64,000 nt of DNA from Tricholomella constricta (GCA_013368375.1 JAACJP010000031.1:1-64000), one strand, 5' to 3'. Positions 1 through 11,472 are shown, counted from the first letter of the stretch. Program-made: numbers and translations. The notes: generated by a model from the letters alone, not told the origin.

Positions 1-260
1 GCTACGGCTCCGCCTTTGCCGCGAAATCTGCTCAAGTCCTTGGCGTCTGGCGCGTCAGCAGAGGCGGGGGCGGGGCGGAGGGCAAGGGCTCCGCCGGCGG
101 GGAGCCCGGGCCCATGAGCGAGGACTCACAGGACTCTGAAGAGGCCAAGGTGAATAATGTAAATGGAGCCGGCGAGGCGCAGTGGAAGCCTCCTGCCAAC
201 GGCAAACAGCATCGCCAGAGTCACGGCGGCGGCGGCGGCGGCAAACGCCACAAAGCTTAG
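1..260 (+). CDS. 3' end of a gene of unknown function (partial)
   Basis: An open frame runs from the window edge to a TAG at 258-260 and gives about 85 C-terminal residues. The tail is low-complexity: a glycine-rich stretch, an acidic Ser/Glu/Asp patch near the middle, a run of six glycines, and a basic end (GKRHKA). This composition suits a disordered, possibly nucleic-acid-binding tail, but no domain is visible and the family cannot be named. The frame choice rests on absence of stops and GC-rich third positions. The rest of the gene lies left of the window. Confidence 0.5.
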   Translation, partial: YGSAFAAKSAQVLGVWRVSRGGGGAEGKGSAGGEPGPMSEDSQDSEEAKVNNVNGAGEAQWKPPANGKQHRQSHGGGGGGKRHKA

Positions 261-855
261 CTGAGTTTCTTTTTTGCGCGCTCCATTGCAATTGCATCAA
301 TCAAGTTTTCTTTTCTGTAATTAACCGCATGTGTATCTCTTCTCCCGTCTCCCACTGCTGCTGTACAACTCGGACTATTCGTTAAAAATAAAATTTTATC
401 GTGACTGTAGGTAGATACTAGCCCTATAGCACAACCACTTGTACTTACAGTATGGACCTCTGGCACTGTCAATCAACGAGCTTTACAATTTTAACACTGT
501 TTGATAGTATTACACGACGACTGACGTCGATGAGTAAAGAAAACTAGCAAATACAACGAGTAGGAATACACGATTAGCCTGGGCATAGGATACAGGTCCT
601 TGGGGGTTCATCGAGGGGCCGTAAAAGGAAGGTCATCTAAAACATACGCCACAAGCTTTCCCTGCTACCTTGATGAAGTTTCCTGCTCCTCCTGGCTGAG
701 GTCGGAACCCAGCTGCGGCTATTCCTGTCATGATCATGGCCGGAGCTGAGAGATCGAACGGCGAGGCCAGACGACGCAGCGCCGAGCTTCCGTTTGCTAA
801 TACATAAAAAAGATGAGCACCCTGATCCTGGCACGAGAAAATAGTGGGGAGGGAA
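261..855. other. Intergenic, between two convergent genes
   Basis: No gene is recognised. The stretch holds the 3' flanks of the partial gene on the left and of the AA14 gene on the right. A short alternative C-terminal exon for the AA14 gene on the minus strand (around 635-670) is possible but not convincing. Confidence 0.5.
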
Positions 856-2040
856 TTACACGCACCACTTTGACTGCGATGCGACGACGGGGCCGCTGGT
901 GCTTGCTTCGGGCTTGACCGGGATCTCGGCCAGCACGGGCACGGCTGCGACGGGCGAGGGGTCAGGGAGGTCAGCATACGAGTCCTGGAAGATGTCGTCC
1001 TGCGCGCCGTCGAGGAAGTTGTACAGGTCGTTGTACACGGGCGGGGTGGACGCGGCTTCGAACATCTGTTAGAGTTGGAATTAATTGCGTTGGGCGAGAC
1101 AAGGAAATGCAACGGGCGGGGGGGGGGACGTACGTTGTTTCGCTCCTTGTTGACCCAGTAGAAGGGCTGCTTGGCGCCGTAGGTGCAGTTTCCTGGGACG
1201 GATTGGAATTTTTGGTTGATAGGATCGACGCCGCAGCGCCGGGCGACTTTGGGCGTGGCGAGAGGCGCCGCCTGCGCCGTGGATCCTGTGACGTTGCACT
1301 TGAAGCCGTTCATATAATCTAAAATAAAGTAAAACCACCAATTTATTTAGTCCTCCAGAGTCGACACAGGTTGGAATGATGTAATGCCACGCACTCTCAT
1401 CTCCACCGCCATTCGGGGAATGGATCCAGAAGAACGCACACGTGCACCCACCGGGGGGACACGGCGGCATGCGCGCCGGGACCTGGAAGTCCGTGAAGCG
1501 CGTCCACACACAGGTCTGGTTGACGCTGAAAATAGTGAAGTCCTCCGGCTCCACGTCCTTGACGTCGCTCTTGTACGCAATGGCAAGGGCACAGCCCATG
1601 AGGTCATCAAAGCCTTGCGTATGGTACGCTATGGGCCCTCTGCCGCCGGGGCACACGTCGTTGGGGTTGGTGGCATTGCGCACGTCGCCGCCCTCGGAGG
1701 AGGCAAAGTAGGAGGTGGCGGATTTGGTGCATGCGATTTCGGCGGTGGCGGGTTTGCCGGCGGGGAGCTCGAAGAAGTCGGTGGGGTGGGGAGGGAAGTC
1801 GAGGTGCCCGTGGAACCACCAGTCGGCAAAGGAGCGGTCGCGCAGGGGCGCGACGGGGCGGTTGTCGAAGGGGAAGGTCTTGTCTGTTACGTTGAAGCCG
1901 TACATGCTTGGGTGGAAGAAGGCTGTGATGAATTACTTTTATGAAGTTGTGCAGTGGGCAAAAATAAACCGACCAGAATGACAAGCCGCGAGAGGCACTA
2001 ACGTTGCTAGAGAAATCAGGGAGAGTTTGAACATCGTCAT
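856..2040 (-). CDS. AA14-family lytic polysaccharide monooxygenase
   Basis: Secreted copper-dependent oxygenase; AA14 enzymes are described as acting oxidatively on xylan-coated cellulose. Proposed exons (minus): 2040-1974, 1922-1368, 1318-1134 and 1065-856, about 338 aa. The start gives a signal peptide (MTMFKLSLISLATLVPLAAC) followed by His, the expected N-terminal copper-brace ligand, then AFFHPSMYGFNVTD across the first splice. Other family-like segments are WWFHGHLDFPP, DFFELPAGKPATAEI, CPPGGCTCAFFWIHSP, GNCTYGAKQPFYW and YNDLYNFLDGAQDDIF. The second intron (1367-1319) needs a GTGTCG donor inside sequence that still looks coding, so residues near that junction are uncertain. The C-terminus could also extend past the TAA at 856. 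The family call is firm; exact ends are less so. Confidence 0.85.
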
Positions 2041-2378
2041 AGTAGTAATTGAAGTAAAATCAAGAAAGCCCAAAGAGATTGAAGAAAAGAAACGGATATG
2101 CCAGCCCGTGGCTTGAGAAGATGTGCGTTCGATGAATTCGATATCTCGCGAGCATTTGTCTATTTATTGCCTTTGAACAAGGTCGATAACAATAGCAGGT
2201 GGCCCATTGTATTTTTAGCATTGTTGCCACGTACAATTACGAACAAACAACCGCCCCGAACTAAGCGGACAAGGAACAACGTGAGAAAATCCTTTTGAAG
2301 ACATCATTTCTACATACGGAGCTGAATATCCTCAGATCCTCATAGCGAGATCTAAAGCAGTGAAAGCCAAGGGTGGAA
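2041..2378. other. Intergenic; upstream of the AA14 gene
   Basis: It holds the 5' flank of the AA14 gene and the 3' flank of the next minus-strand gene. No recognisable promoter element or RNA gene was seen. Confidence 0.5.
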
Positions 2379-3651
2379 TCAAGGGGCGCTGTCCTTTAGT
2401 ATTCGTCGTCTCTCGGCCCATTCCTTCGCTCGCGCTCGCCTTGCCTCTTTTGCCGCATTCTCGGCATCCTCAAGGGGTGGCTGAGGTCCAGCCGGTTCTA
2501 CAACAGCCTCTAGAGCGGCCTTTTCACCTTCATCGTCAGCCTCTTCAGTATCAGCATCGCTATCTCCATATGCCGTCAAGACCCCCAGTCCCCCCATATT
2601 CCCCTTCATCCGCTCCTGCTCCTGCTCCTTTTCATATTTTGCCTTGGCCTTCAAAAGCTGCCACGCCCTGCTCCACCGGCCGCGGAGAAAGGCAAACCGC
2701 CGGTCGCCACCGTGGTTGGCGAGGATCCGCATCTCAAGTTGTGCGGGGTTGGGGGAGGTCAGGAGGTGTGTTGCCGTCCGTCGCATGAAGTCTCGCTGGG
2801 GCTCGTCAGGCTGTTGAAGTAGGGAAGTTCAGAGGTTCATTACAGGTGAGTAAACGGGTGGGAAAATCCACCTCCTCATTACTTCCTCCCCACACGTCCT
2901 CTTCTTCGCTTGACTCGCCATCCTCAGCGCGTCGGGCCCTCAGGCGTTCTTCCCTGGCCAGATCGATATGCCGTCGTTTCTTATCCCGCCGGAAGTCTTC
3001 TGCTTCCTTTGGAGAGAAGAAAAATACGTCCTCGTTGTCAGACGGTAGATCAGACCAGCCGCCAGGCGAATCGGGGACAGGTTCGTAAGATCGAACAGGT
3101 TGTATGGTAGGAATAGAGTCCAATAGCAATCGCGCATCGTATCTGGTGAAAGTGGCGTCAGTACTTCATGACCTGAACTAGAAGAAGAGAAAAATTTGAC
3201 TTGGAAAACGTGTCGTCGAGGAACCGCGACCAGAAGCTCACACTCAGACAGAGGGCCTTGAAGCCCTCATTTATTCATGCAGGACGTACCTGTCCACCCA
3301 AATGGCATGGTCTTCCTGAACACCAGATTTCGCCACCTGGCCAGTAGTAGCGTCTTCCTCATCCTCAGGAAACGCAGGCCGGGCGCCAAGCTGCTGGTGA
3401 TCCCATTTGATCAACGCGTCTCCGACCTTAGAGCTAGAAGACGCCGTGAACTCCCGATGTGGACTTTCGAGAGACCTGGCGGATAGGGCCGCATGGGGCC
3501 CCCGAACGATGTCGGCCTCATAGGCTTGGATGTAGAGCGCAGAAATGGGATTTAGATCGGTTTCTGCTGCGTACGAGGCCGGTGGATCCTGAGTTTGGGA
3601 CGAATGGGGGCCGTGGCCGCTTCGACTTTTTCTCTTGCGCCAGGAAGACAT
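2379..3651 (-). CDS. SWAP/SURP-like splicing-regulator protein
   Basis: Three exons (3651-3290, 3142-2872, 2810-2379) give about 354 aa in consistent phase. I start at the MSSWRKRK methionine. An upstream in-frame extension exists but looks less natural. The first splice creates WVDRYDARLLLD, the DRY motif of the alternative-splicing-regulator (DRY_EERY, SWAP N-terminal) domain. Downstream follow an acidic stretch, FFFSPKEAEDFRRD and a basic LAREERLRARR helix that resembles the EER part. The last exon has a SURP-like segment (HLLTSPNPAQLEMRILANHG, then DRRFAFLRGRW) and a Lys/Glu-rich coiled coil. Such proteins act in nuclear pre-mRNA splicing. The domain assignment is by motif recognition only. 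Confidence 0.6.
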
Positions 3652-4332
3652 GCCAGCAAGGATGGCGCATGAACTTGTTGAAGTGATCGCGTTGCTGGGA
3701 TCTTTCAAGTTGTTGATCTGCGACCTTTGTTACAAACAGGTTATTTTTGTTCCATTGAGAGGATTATTGACCGTTAGGACATCGACACAGCCTGTCCTTC
3801 TGAGCTGACCAAAAAACTGGATGGTGCTATGTACTTTCTTCAAGCCCCTACCTGGAAATGGACCATGATTTCCGATGAAATAACTCCTTCCATTGAAATT
3901 TTCCTCCATTTTATGTGGTTCCTGATCGCACATTTGCTTCCGTCGTATTGTCGACTTGGTCCCTGCGTTGCATGCTTACCAGGCTGGCTACCCATCTCCA
4001 TTCACCCTTTGGGATGCATCCTACCCGGTCTTTTTCGGTGATTACAGCGCGATCAGCACTACACAATGACCTTCCTTTCGTTCAGCATGGCCACTCTGGT
4101 TCTTTGACATATTGGTCCATAAATGATGAAGCAAGAAATCCAGGCTCGCTTCCACCATTTCCCCTATTTCTTGGGTCAGACACGCGTATTCTGTGCGGCA
4201 TCGATCCGGGATCAAGCTGGCCAAAGCGCGATAATATATCAATCAGTGGCATGCCGTTATGGACGACCACCCATTGTCTCTCCGAGTTGATATAAACGCG
4301 ATGTCGCGAGACACATCGTCACCCAAAAACTC
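3652..4332. other. Intergenic between divergent genes
   Basis: Shared upstream region of the minus-strand splicing-like gene and the plus-strand gene at 4333. No conserved reading frame, RNA gene or clear TATA element was seen. Confidence 0.5.
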
Positions 4333-5160
4333 ATGGCATTTAACGGTGAGCTCCTGTATAACTTGTTCAATGTTCATCGCCGCTCAATTCGCGTATTCAT
4401 AGGACGATACTCTGACCCACGACTCAATCTCGATGGTCTACAAAACAAACACCTCCATCTCTCGGTCACAGACATCAATCTCTGCGCCCACTTCGACGCC
4501 CAGGGCGTATGTGACGAGCGTACTGACCTGTCTTTCCGGCCAAAGCGCGGTAATCACGACGAGCCACCCCGTGCAAACCACTTCTCACTCTGGCTGGGGT
4601 TCGGCGGGAACGAAGCGGTAGTATTGGATATAACCCAACCCGGTTACCCCTTCAACCCCTATGCCTCGGACGACTATCTCAACACGAACACCTCAATCGT
4701 CCGGCTCTTTTCGGACACGATCCCGTCCCCGCTGGACATGGGCTGCATTTACCGCGAACACAGTGTCCGGCAGGGGATCACCGTCGCACACATAATCGAG
4801 CTGATCAAGGAGAATGAGCGCCAGGGATACTTGTTCCTTTCTAACCAGAAACAAAAGGTCGGGTGCCGCCACTGGATACACACGATCGCGAAGGACCTTG
4901 AGCGAGCGGGTATCACCAGCAGAGGATATGCGGACAAAGTCATGGATCACCTTCGGACGTATTATGGACGGTTCCAGGTCCAAGAAAGAAGTGGCCGGTG
5001 GATTGGCGGGGCGACGTGGGCACCGAGACCCGAGTTTAAATGCGCAGAGTTGCAGATGGGTATTTTTCCATCTGTGAGTGATCGGACGTTCATTGGACTT
5101 TTGGATTGCTTTTCTGATTACTTGCGTTTCTACAGACGAGGCGATACAGATACTAAGTAA
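4333..5160 (+). CDS. DUF7770-like protein of unknown function
   Basis: Intronless frame of 275 aa. The pattern resembles the agaricomycete DUF7770 family: an ANHFSLWLGF strand near residue 80, a hydrophobic strand (EAVVLDITQPG), then ITVAHIIELIKENERQGY, and KVGCRHWIHTIAKDLERAGI with the family-like GCRxW core, followed by a helix and LRTYYGRF. No signal peptide or membrane segment is present, so it is probably cytosolic. No catalytic function is established for the family, and the assignment is from remembered family patterns. An upstream exon cannot be excluded, but the ATG at 4333 starts a clean frame. Confidence 0.65.
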   Translation: MAFNGELLYNLFNVHRRSIRVFIGRYSDPRLNLDGLQNKHLHLSVTDINLCAHFDAQGVCDERTDLSFRPKRGNHDEPPRANHFSLWLGFGGNEAVVLDITQPGYPFNPYASDDYLNTNTSIVRLFSDTIPSPLDMGCIYREHSVRQGITVAHIIELIKENERQGYLFLSNQKQKVGCRHWIHTIAKDLERAGITSRGYADKVMDHLRTYYGRFQVQERSGRWIGGATWAPRPEFKCAELQMGIFPSVSDRTFIGLLDCFSDYLRFYRRGDTDTK

Positions 5161-5440
5161 TCGGAATTTATTGCCTGACACTTGACTGTAACCGTTCATG
5201 TCTTGTCAGTATAATTCCATGGGCTGCGCATTTGTACTCCAAACTTATACAATGTCGTAACTACTTGTATATTAATACAACACCAGTCGTTTGGAAATCT
5301 TACCGGGAGCGCCTAGAGGAAGGCATGGGCATCAGTGGCTGTGCTATACACGTCGCCGTCGCCACGTCGTGTCAATTTGCGCTCGGTTTGCAGACCGCCA
5401 ACGTCTGCCTTTGTTCATCCAAAACCTCCCTTCCTCCCGC

Positions 5441-7269
5441 ATGGATCTACTGCACACCCAGCTGACCAACATACAGCGCCAGCTGGCGTTTGTCAGTACT
5501 GATCCCATAGACTGGAAGCTCTATGTCCAGGCCTTCTCATGGGGCGTAACGCTCTTTGAGTCCTATCTTCTGTTCGTGCTCGATTATATCAGTCCCTCAT
5601 TCGTCTTTTCTTGACTTGAAACATCTCGTAGCCTTCGGCAATATCCCCTGTACTCGAAAACCGAGCCTCCCCCAGCGCTCGCAGGCCACTTTAGCCCGGA
5701 GGTTTTCCAGAAATCGCAAAGCTATGGCAGGGACAAGGCCAAATTTGCCTTGGTCTCTGGCCTCTTCAAGCAGTGCCTCGACTCCACCATGTTGCAGTTC
5801 GGGTTCTACGCTTGGTCTTGGAGCGCGTCTGGACGGTTGTTGTCAGTCTTGGGTTACGGTGCTGAGTATGAGGTGAGCTCTGATAATCATCTTCGAATGC
5901 CTTTCTTTAAAGAAAATCTGCTTCCAAAGATCCTCCAATCTATTGGCTTCGTCTTCATCCTGTTCTTCCTCTCCTCCATTCCCACCCTCCCGCTGTCGGT
6001 GTACGGGACGTTCGTGTTGGAAGAAAAACATGGGTTCAACAAGACGACGCCTGGCTTGTTCGTTACGGACATTCTCAAAGGATGGGGGCTTGCATTTGTT
6101 CTCGGGGCACCTTTCCTGGCTGTCTTCCTCTACATCTTCAAGTGGGCTGGAGACCGCTTCGTCCCATGGCTCATGGCTTTCATGTGCGTGGACCCGATCA
6201 AGGTGGTACAATCGGACGTTGACTTTTTTTCCTTTGAATAGGGTTACGTTCCAGCTGATCATGGTCATCGTATACCCCACCGTCATTCAGCCTCTGTTTA
6301 ACAAGCTGTCGCCGTTGGCTCCTGGTGACCTCCGATCGAGGATAGAGTTGTTGGCCTCAAAGCTCAAATTCCCCCTCAAGCATTTATACGAGATCGACGG
6401 ATCCAAGCGCAGCTCTCATAGCAACGCGTACTTTTTTGGTCTGCCATGGGTCCGTTGCTACTCCTTTTCGTCCCCGCGTCTATCTTACATCGAAATTCTT
6501 CAGAGTAAACACATCGTGGTCTTCGACACCCTCATTCAGCAAAGCAAGCCTGATGAAGTTGAGGCTGTCCTCGGTACGGCTTCTCTTTTCCTTCTATTCT
6601 TTTCCAGCTCCAGTATTGACGATTCACCGTGATTAAGCCCATGAACTCGGCCACTGGTATTACCTCCACCCAACCAAGATGATGGCTGTTTCCCAGCTCC
6701 ACATCTTCACCATCCTGGCCCTCTTCCCCGCCTTCCTCCATGCTCCTCCTCTCCTGCGCTCTTTCGACTTTACCAAGGCAGTCTCTGCGCAGCCTCCGAC
6801 CATTGTCGCGTTCCTTCTGTTCCAGGTTTCGTCTTTTTTACTCTCTGTCATTCAAAAACAGAGCACCTGACACGCTGCCCTGCCCCGTAGATGATCCTGA
6901 CGCCCCTGGAGGCCGTCGTGAGCATTGGCATGAACGCTGTCAGCCGCCACTTCGAGTACGAGGCCGACAGGTTCGCGTGCGAGCTGCAGACCAGACTCAA
7001 GGCGGATGACATGAAGGACATGGGCGATCGTCTTGGCCGTGCCCTCATCACTCTCCACGTCAAGAACCTGTCTACCGTCTGGGTCGATTGGCTGTGCGTG
7101 TTCCTCTCCTCACCTTCTCTGGCTCCTGCAGAAAACCCCAACCCCCCTTTGACACTACTTGTTGCTCCAAAACAGGTACTCGGCGTATCACCACTCCCAT
7201 CCCACTCTTACGGAACGCTTGCGTGGGCTCGAGGCCTTCCAGACACAGTTGGAGAAAAAGAAACTGTAA
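5441..7269 (+). CDS. STE24: CAAX prenyl protease 1 (Ste24 zinc metalloprotease)
   Basis: Integral ER-membrane metallopeptidase that removes the last three residues of farnesylated CAAX proteins such as a-factor-type pheromone precursors. Eight exons in consistent phase: 5441-5571, 5632-5872, 5930-6183, 6242-6449, 6504-6573, 6638-6825, 6891-7093 and 7176-7269, about 462 aa, the usual family length. Several hydrophobic helices surround SVYGTFVLEEKHGFNKTTP. The zinc motif HELGHW is created across the exon 5/6 splice (VLAHELGHW), and the third zinc ligand lies in FEYEADRFA of exon 7. The C-terminus has YSAYHHSHPTLTERL and a lysine-rich ending (KKKL) that may be an ER-retrieval signal. Intron 2 (57 nt) is stop-free and in frame, so an unspliced reading is open; homologue spacing (EYE followed by ILQSI) favours splicing. 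Confidence 0.95.
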
Positions 7270-7556
7270 AAAAAAATCATGTACAGTATCGCCGCATATC
7301 ACGTTGTGAGTGTGCGGCCTGTCGTCGTCGTCGTCGTCTCGTATTGTCTTCCCCTGCAACGCCATCTTGACTCGGATCTGCGAGGGTTCGGTAAGTTGTT
7401 GATTGATTTCCCTTGCGGTTCCTCGTCGGGCTGCAGCCGTTGTTATCTATTGGATTTACGATCTCGGTCTTGTCCTCTACTATAGCAGGGGGGTTCAGAA
7501 TATACACACGTCTAATATATACTTGAGGCATCGATAAAGAAAGACCACCAACACTG

Positions 7557-9540
7557 ATATTGATACTGCCAATATCATTCATTCGCATTCGGTCCAGGTA
7601 CCCCCCTACCCATCACACCCTGCTCCTGCTGTCTCTGTCTCTCGCTTTCTGTCCCAGGCATCCCCTCCCCCTTTTCGCATTCGCATTTCGCGTTTGGCTG
7701 CCTCTCTCTCTCTGGCTCGGATCGAACGAATCATACATTACATTAAGTACATATAACCAACACCTGCACTTTCTCTCGACCCCCCCATGGCATCCATCCA
7801 TCCTATGACATTGAATTTTTTTTTATGTATTGTGCTATGAAGCTGTGTTAAGTAGGAAGATTTCTACTAACTTACTATGGTTGCTGGACATGTGTACGAC
7901 TCCCATGAAGTTTCGTTCTTTCTTTATAGAGATGTAGAGATATCTCAGTAGGTGAATGAGCAGTGTTATGTGGGAAAATTTGAAATATGCTCGGATTTCC
8001 TCTAACTGTGCTCGGCCACGGAGGGCAGCGCTCACCAAGCTTGGACACAATATCTAAGTCTCATTCACGAAATCGCCCACCGCAGCCCTAAGAGTCATGT
8101 TCAGTTAAATCCTCAGGGGCAAAGGGTCTGTAAACCTACTTCACAATCGTCATGCCCTCAAACGTTGCCCTGTAAGCGCCAAACTTAATCCTACAATTTT
8201 TTTTTTTTTTTTTTAGAAAGAGTCAGCTTTATAGCAGCCTGGGTGAACATACGAAGTAGATTCCAATCCCATCGGGCCCGAAACAGTATACCTCAAAAGC
8301 TGGTTGCTCTCATCGGCAGCGTCTTTGACCACGTAGTCCATGTGCCCGTTGGGGCCGTACGTGACTGTGACGAAATGTACGGTCGTGCGGTCCGTGAAGC
8401 TCGCGAGGGGGATGGCCGGGCACCCGGTCGTCAGACAGTCGCGCTTGTAGTCCTTGATCTTGATCTGGCCGTTCACGGCATCGAGGGTGATGATGGGGCT
8501 CCCGTCGCCGCGCGAGAAGAGCTGCATCAGGTGGAAGAACTTGGTCGAGGTGCCGACGGTGGAGGATAGGCTGCAGGAGCCGGGGCAATTTTATTTTTTA
8601 TGTGTTCGAATGTTGTGTTGCGTGAGTGGCTGCTTACTAGTATCTCCACTTGAACTTTTGTGTGACGCCGTCTGCAGCGCCGGGTGTGAGGAATTCGATG
8701 CGCTGCCTAGGTGTCGCGCCTCCTGGATCGAGGTTCGCTGTCGGGTCTGAAGACAGCGTGAGGCCATAGCAGTCGACGATGTTGATAGGGAAGCTGACGC
8801 TATCCTTGCACCCCTGGTACAGGATACCTTTGTGGATACTGGTGTAAGCTACGTCGATTGACGGATTTACGTGACATGAACTCACCGGATGCTTGCCAGG
8901 AGAGATCGCTGCTTACCGTCCCAAACTGCATGGACGTCCCATCGGCAAGGAGCACCTGAGCCCTGGATTGGAGCGATAGGGCATTGGCAGACGCGACCAA
9001 GGCGAGGGCAATGGAGACCAGAGACAACGACTTCATTGTTCAGAGAAGGGGCTGGCAATGGCAGGGTGTTTGGGTGAGGAGTAGCCATTATGAACGGTAT
9101 CTCGCGTTCATAAGGGAGATACAGTCGCTTGAACCCCGTGTTCATCCATCACGTCCACACGACCATCGTAGCACAACGGCGGCCCCGAGTGCGATTCTGA
9201 TCCCTGGTGATGAGCTCGAAGGGGCTTACCGTTTTAAAAATAGCTGCGAAGGACGACCATTCGCGCTGCATAGGAACTTTCGGTTGCAACCATCGGAGAG
9301 TTGTGATCCGGGTATACCCTAACGGGAACCGTCCAGCAAGTACGGTTGCGGCCGGACTTCGAGCCTGGAGACTGAGCGAGTAGTTCGGTGTTGTGTGCCA
9401 GGCATGGAGAAGAGATTAGAGAAGGATTCGAATGAATTGCGGCGGCACGTCTTGCTAGGCGGTGCGGTCGCGAGGACCTCGCGACGCGTCGAGGTGATGA
9501 GAGAGTCAAGGTCAAGCCGCGCGAGTGCTTGTCACGGCGC
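7557..9540 (-). repeat. Copy A of a 2-kb dispersed inverted repeat
   Basis: Reading this segment on the minus strand gives nearly the same sequence as 40780-42893 on the plus strand. Shared parts are the whole secreted-protein gene with its introns, about 500 bp upstream of its start, and the 3' flank including a tract rich in CTCTCT and CATCCATCC. One end lies just past the Ste24 3' flank (a GATACTGCC-AATATCATTC segment matched at 42870-42893). The other end lies near GTGACAAGCAC at about 9540. Boundaries were placed by eye and could shift by tens of bases. Confidence 0.85.
8136..9036 (-). CDS. Small secreted protein, jelly-roll-like (copy A)
   Basis: Paralogue of the gene at 41286-42194 with the same four-exon layout. 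The start MKSLSLVSIALALVASANA is a signal peptide with an Ala-x-Ala cleavage site. The mature part has LYQGCKDSVSFPI, KFFHLMQLFSRGDGSPIITL, FTDRTTVHFVTVTYGP and a C-terminal IKFGAYRATFEGM. The pattern of aromatic strands (FFHLMQ..., ITLDAVNG, then IKFGAY) resembles polysaccharide-lyase-type beta jelly rolls (PL20/alginate-lyase-like). That is inference; no catalytic residues are identified. The first intron is only 37 nt in both copies. The last intron carries a long A-run on the coding strand, just before the acceptor near 8191-8193. The gene is convergent with STE24. Confidence 0.7.
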
Positions 9541-9753
9541 GAAACATGTAAGTTCCTCTCAGTCTTCATCCCGTGCCTCCTTCACGATCACGCGCCCTCA
9601 CAATACACACATGTGCTCTAACATGGCTGCAATAGACTTCGGGGGTGCTAGTAGTTTCGATACAATTAATGAATCAAAGAACAAAGTCAGCCAGGAATAT
9701 TTTATTCAAGATACGCTGACTCGACTCGCACCCTTTGTCCGAAGATGATGAAG

Positions 9754-10388
9754 TCAGTCCCGTTTGGGAGTGGAGCTGAAAATTGTGTAAGGCAATGGCA
9801 CTCCGTTAGGAAAAGCCGCCTTTGTTAGTTCCAACATCTTACGACGCTGCTCAAGGCGTTTAGGAGTTACAGATTCTGGGTTCGGTTTGATCATGACGAA
9901 GTCCTTTGGCATAGTAGGTAGACCTTTATCTTTACAGGGCTCCATGGACGCTGAGAGTCATTGTGGAAAAGGCGCATTATTAAATATTGGCACATAGACA
10001 TCGCTACTAGTTTGACTTACATTGGAGGATTGCCTGTCGCAGGGCTACTCTCGTGGAGGAAGTGGCCTGAACTCGGTGGATAGAATCAAAGAGCGTTTCC
10101 GCCGACAGAGATTCAGTTGGGCCCATGCGGTCAATGGCACGAGCAAGTTCGTCGACGGTGACGGTGACGGTAACGGACGAGCTTTTCGGAGACGACATGG
10201 AGGGTTTGGTTTGGCGGACAGTTTCTAAGACCTGTGGAAGTGTTAAACTGGTTGACTAATGATGACGAAATGGGACCTCAGCCACCGCCACACCAGAGCA
10301 AGCGGGCGAGCGTGAACAGGGTGCTAGGCTGGGTTAGCGGAACAGGCGTACTCACAGCAGAAACTCCGTCCACCAGCAGCATTTCCAT
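9754..10388 (-). CDS. Small conserved-looking protein of unknown function
   Basis: Three exons (10388-10356, 10231-10021, 9950-9754) join in phase to about 146 aa, using GTGAGT and GTAAGT donors. The start MEMLLVDGVSA is joined to VLETVRQTKPS; an internal MSSPKSSS is an alternative start. The middle has a predicted helical part (VDELARAIDRMGPTESLSAE, then LFDSIHRVQAT), and the end is basic and proline-containing (KRLEQRRKMLELTKAAFPNG, then VPLPYTIFSS). No signal peptide or membrane segment is present, and I do not recognise the family. Clean splice phases support a real gene. Confidence 0.6.
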
Positions 10389-10533
10389 ATCAACCTGACC
10401 AGGAATCCAGGGATGAGATGCGAATAGAGGAGAGGAAAACTCGGCCAAAGGGTGCACGCGTAGTCGGGCCCAGACTCGATATCAGGTCAGAGAGATTAAT
10501 ACTGTTTGAGACTATGATACGCAGTTCTTGCCA

Positions 10534-11472
10534 TCATTGAATCACACGACGCCATGCGCCACGCTTCCAGTCATCCCAACACACGCTCAGAACCACCGTG
10601 TCTCCCTCCAACGAGGTTGGCTTTGGGATCGCCAGCTCCATGCTCCACTATCTAAACCACCATTTCCAATATGCTTTACCTTCCGGCATAGCGTATGTCC
10701 AGCTCGAATTTATTTCCCTCGTAAACTTCGTGCTCTCCGCCGCCTTGATGCTCGGCACATTCAGCGGACTTGCCGCTCAAACGTCACGGCAGAGACCCGG
10801 CCTCCCAGCGTCTGGGAGGTTCCAACGCGCATAATGGAGCAGAAGCTCGATTGTCTTCGGCGTCATGTCGGTGCGCTGGAACGAAGGTGATATCAGGACC
10901 AAGGCCAGCTCCACCATGAGGTTCTGGTCGGAGCCCTTCAAATACCCGATGACGCCTGCGAAAGCACCGTCTGCGCTGCGCATTGTGTGATGCCCTGGTT
11001 TTTACACAACGGTCGGTATTCCTTCTTCTGTGTAAGGTTTCTGAACAACAGCCTTTGATGTCATCACAGGTCATTTGCTGCAGGTGCTTCCCGTCGCGTC
11101 GCCGCAGCGGAATCGGGAGCACGAGACGGGCCTACCAGATTCCTGGAAAGAAAGCAATATCAACATATAACTATCCCATCGCAACCTTTACCATATGTCA
11201 CGACTCATCACATAGCAACACGGCACCCTCGCTCCATTACAGGCGTATCGACAATTATGGGCGAGGCAGAGCATTCTGTCCTTCCTTGGCGAACGAGTAT
11301 AATGCGCCGAAGCTCGAAGACGACTTCGGAAAGGGGAGGTCGTGAGGTTCATCCGGGGTGGGTTTAGCCTAGGGAAGTACTACACGAAGACGCGGTAGCT
11401 GACGACGGGGTCGAGTACTGAGGAGGAAAGGCTCCCGCGTGAACTTTCATCGACAACGTCTACATTTTCCAT
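10534..11472 (-). pseudogene. Decayed GNAT-family N-acetyltransferase
   Basis: Fragments of a fungal RimJ-type acetyltransferase lie in order on the minus strand. From the 5' side they are SSSVLDPVVSYRVFV ending at a stop, DLPFPKSSSSFGALYSFAKE, DGAFAGVIGYLKGSDQNLMV followed by ELALVLISPSFQRT, then ELLLHYARWNLPDAGR, then after an in-frame TGA SPLNVPSIKAAESTKFTRE and MPEGKAY, and finally VVLSVCWDDWKRG near 10540-10590. The TGA falls between GLCRDV and AASPLN, where intact relatives as I recall them read through. Several stops and frame changes separate the pieces, and only some could be introns. It therefore looks like a broken relic, though an unusual intron pattern is not fully excluded. Confidence 0.6.

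Noticed and set aside
1384..1944. Long open frame on the plus strand opposite the AA14 exon
   Set aside because: It is the GC-rich shadow of the AA14 coding exon, with Gly/Val-rich nonsense and no motif.
5873..5929. Reading the 57-nt second intron of STE24 as coding
   Set aside because: It is open and in frame, but homologue spacing (EYE followed directly by ILQSI) and a GTGAGC donor favour an intron.
9395..9748. Plus-strand frame in the repeat flank
   Set aside because: The same frame appears in copy B only as a diverged, non-coding counterpart; no motif.
10528..10890. Plus-strand open frames with a hydrophobic stretch
   Set aside because: They are the complement of the GNAT relic, whose blocks are recognisable on the minus strand.
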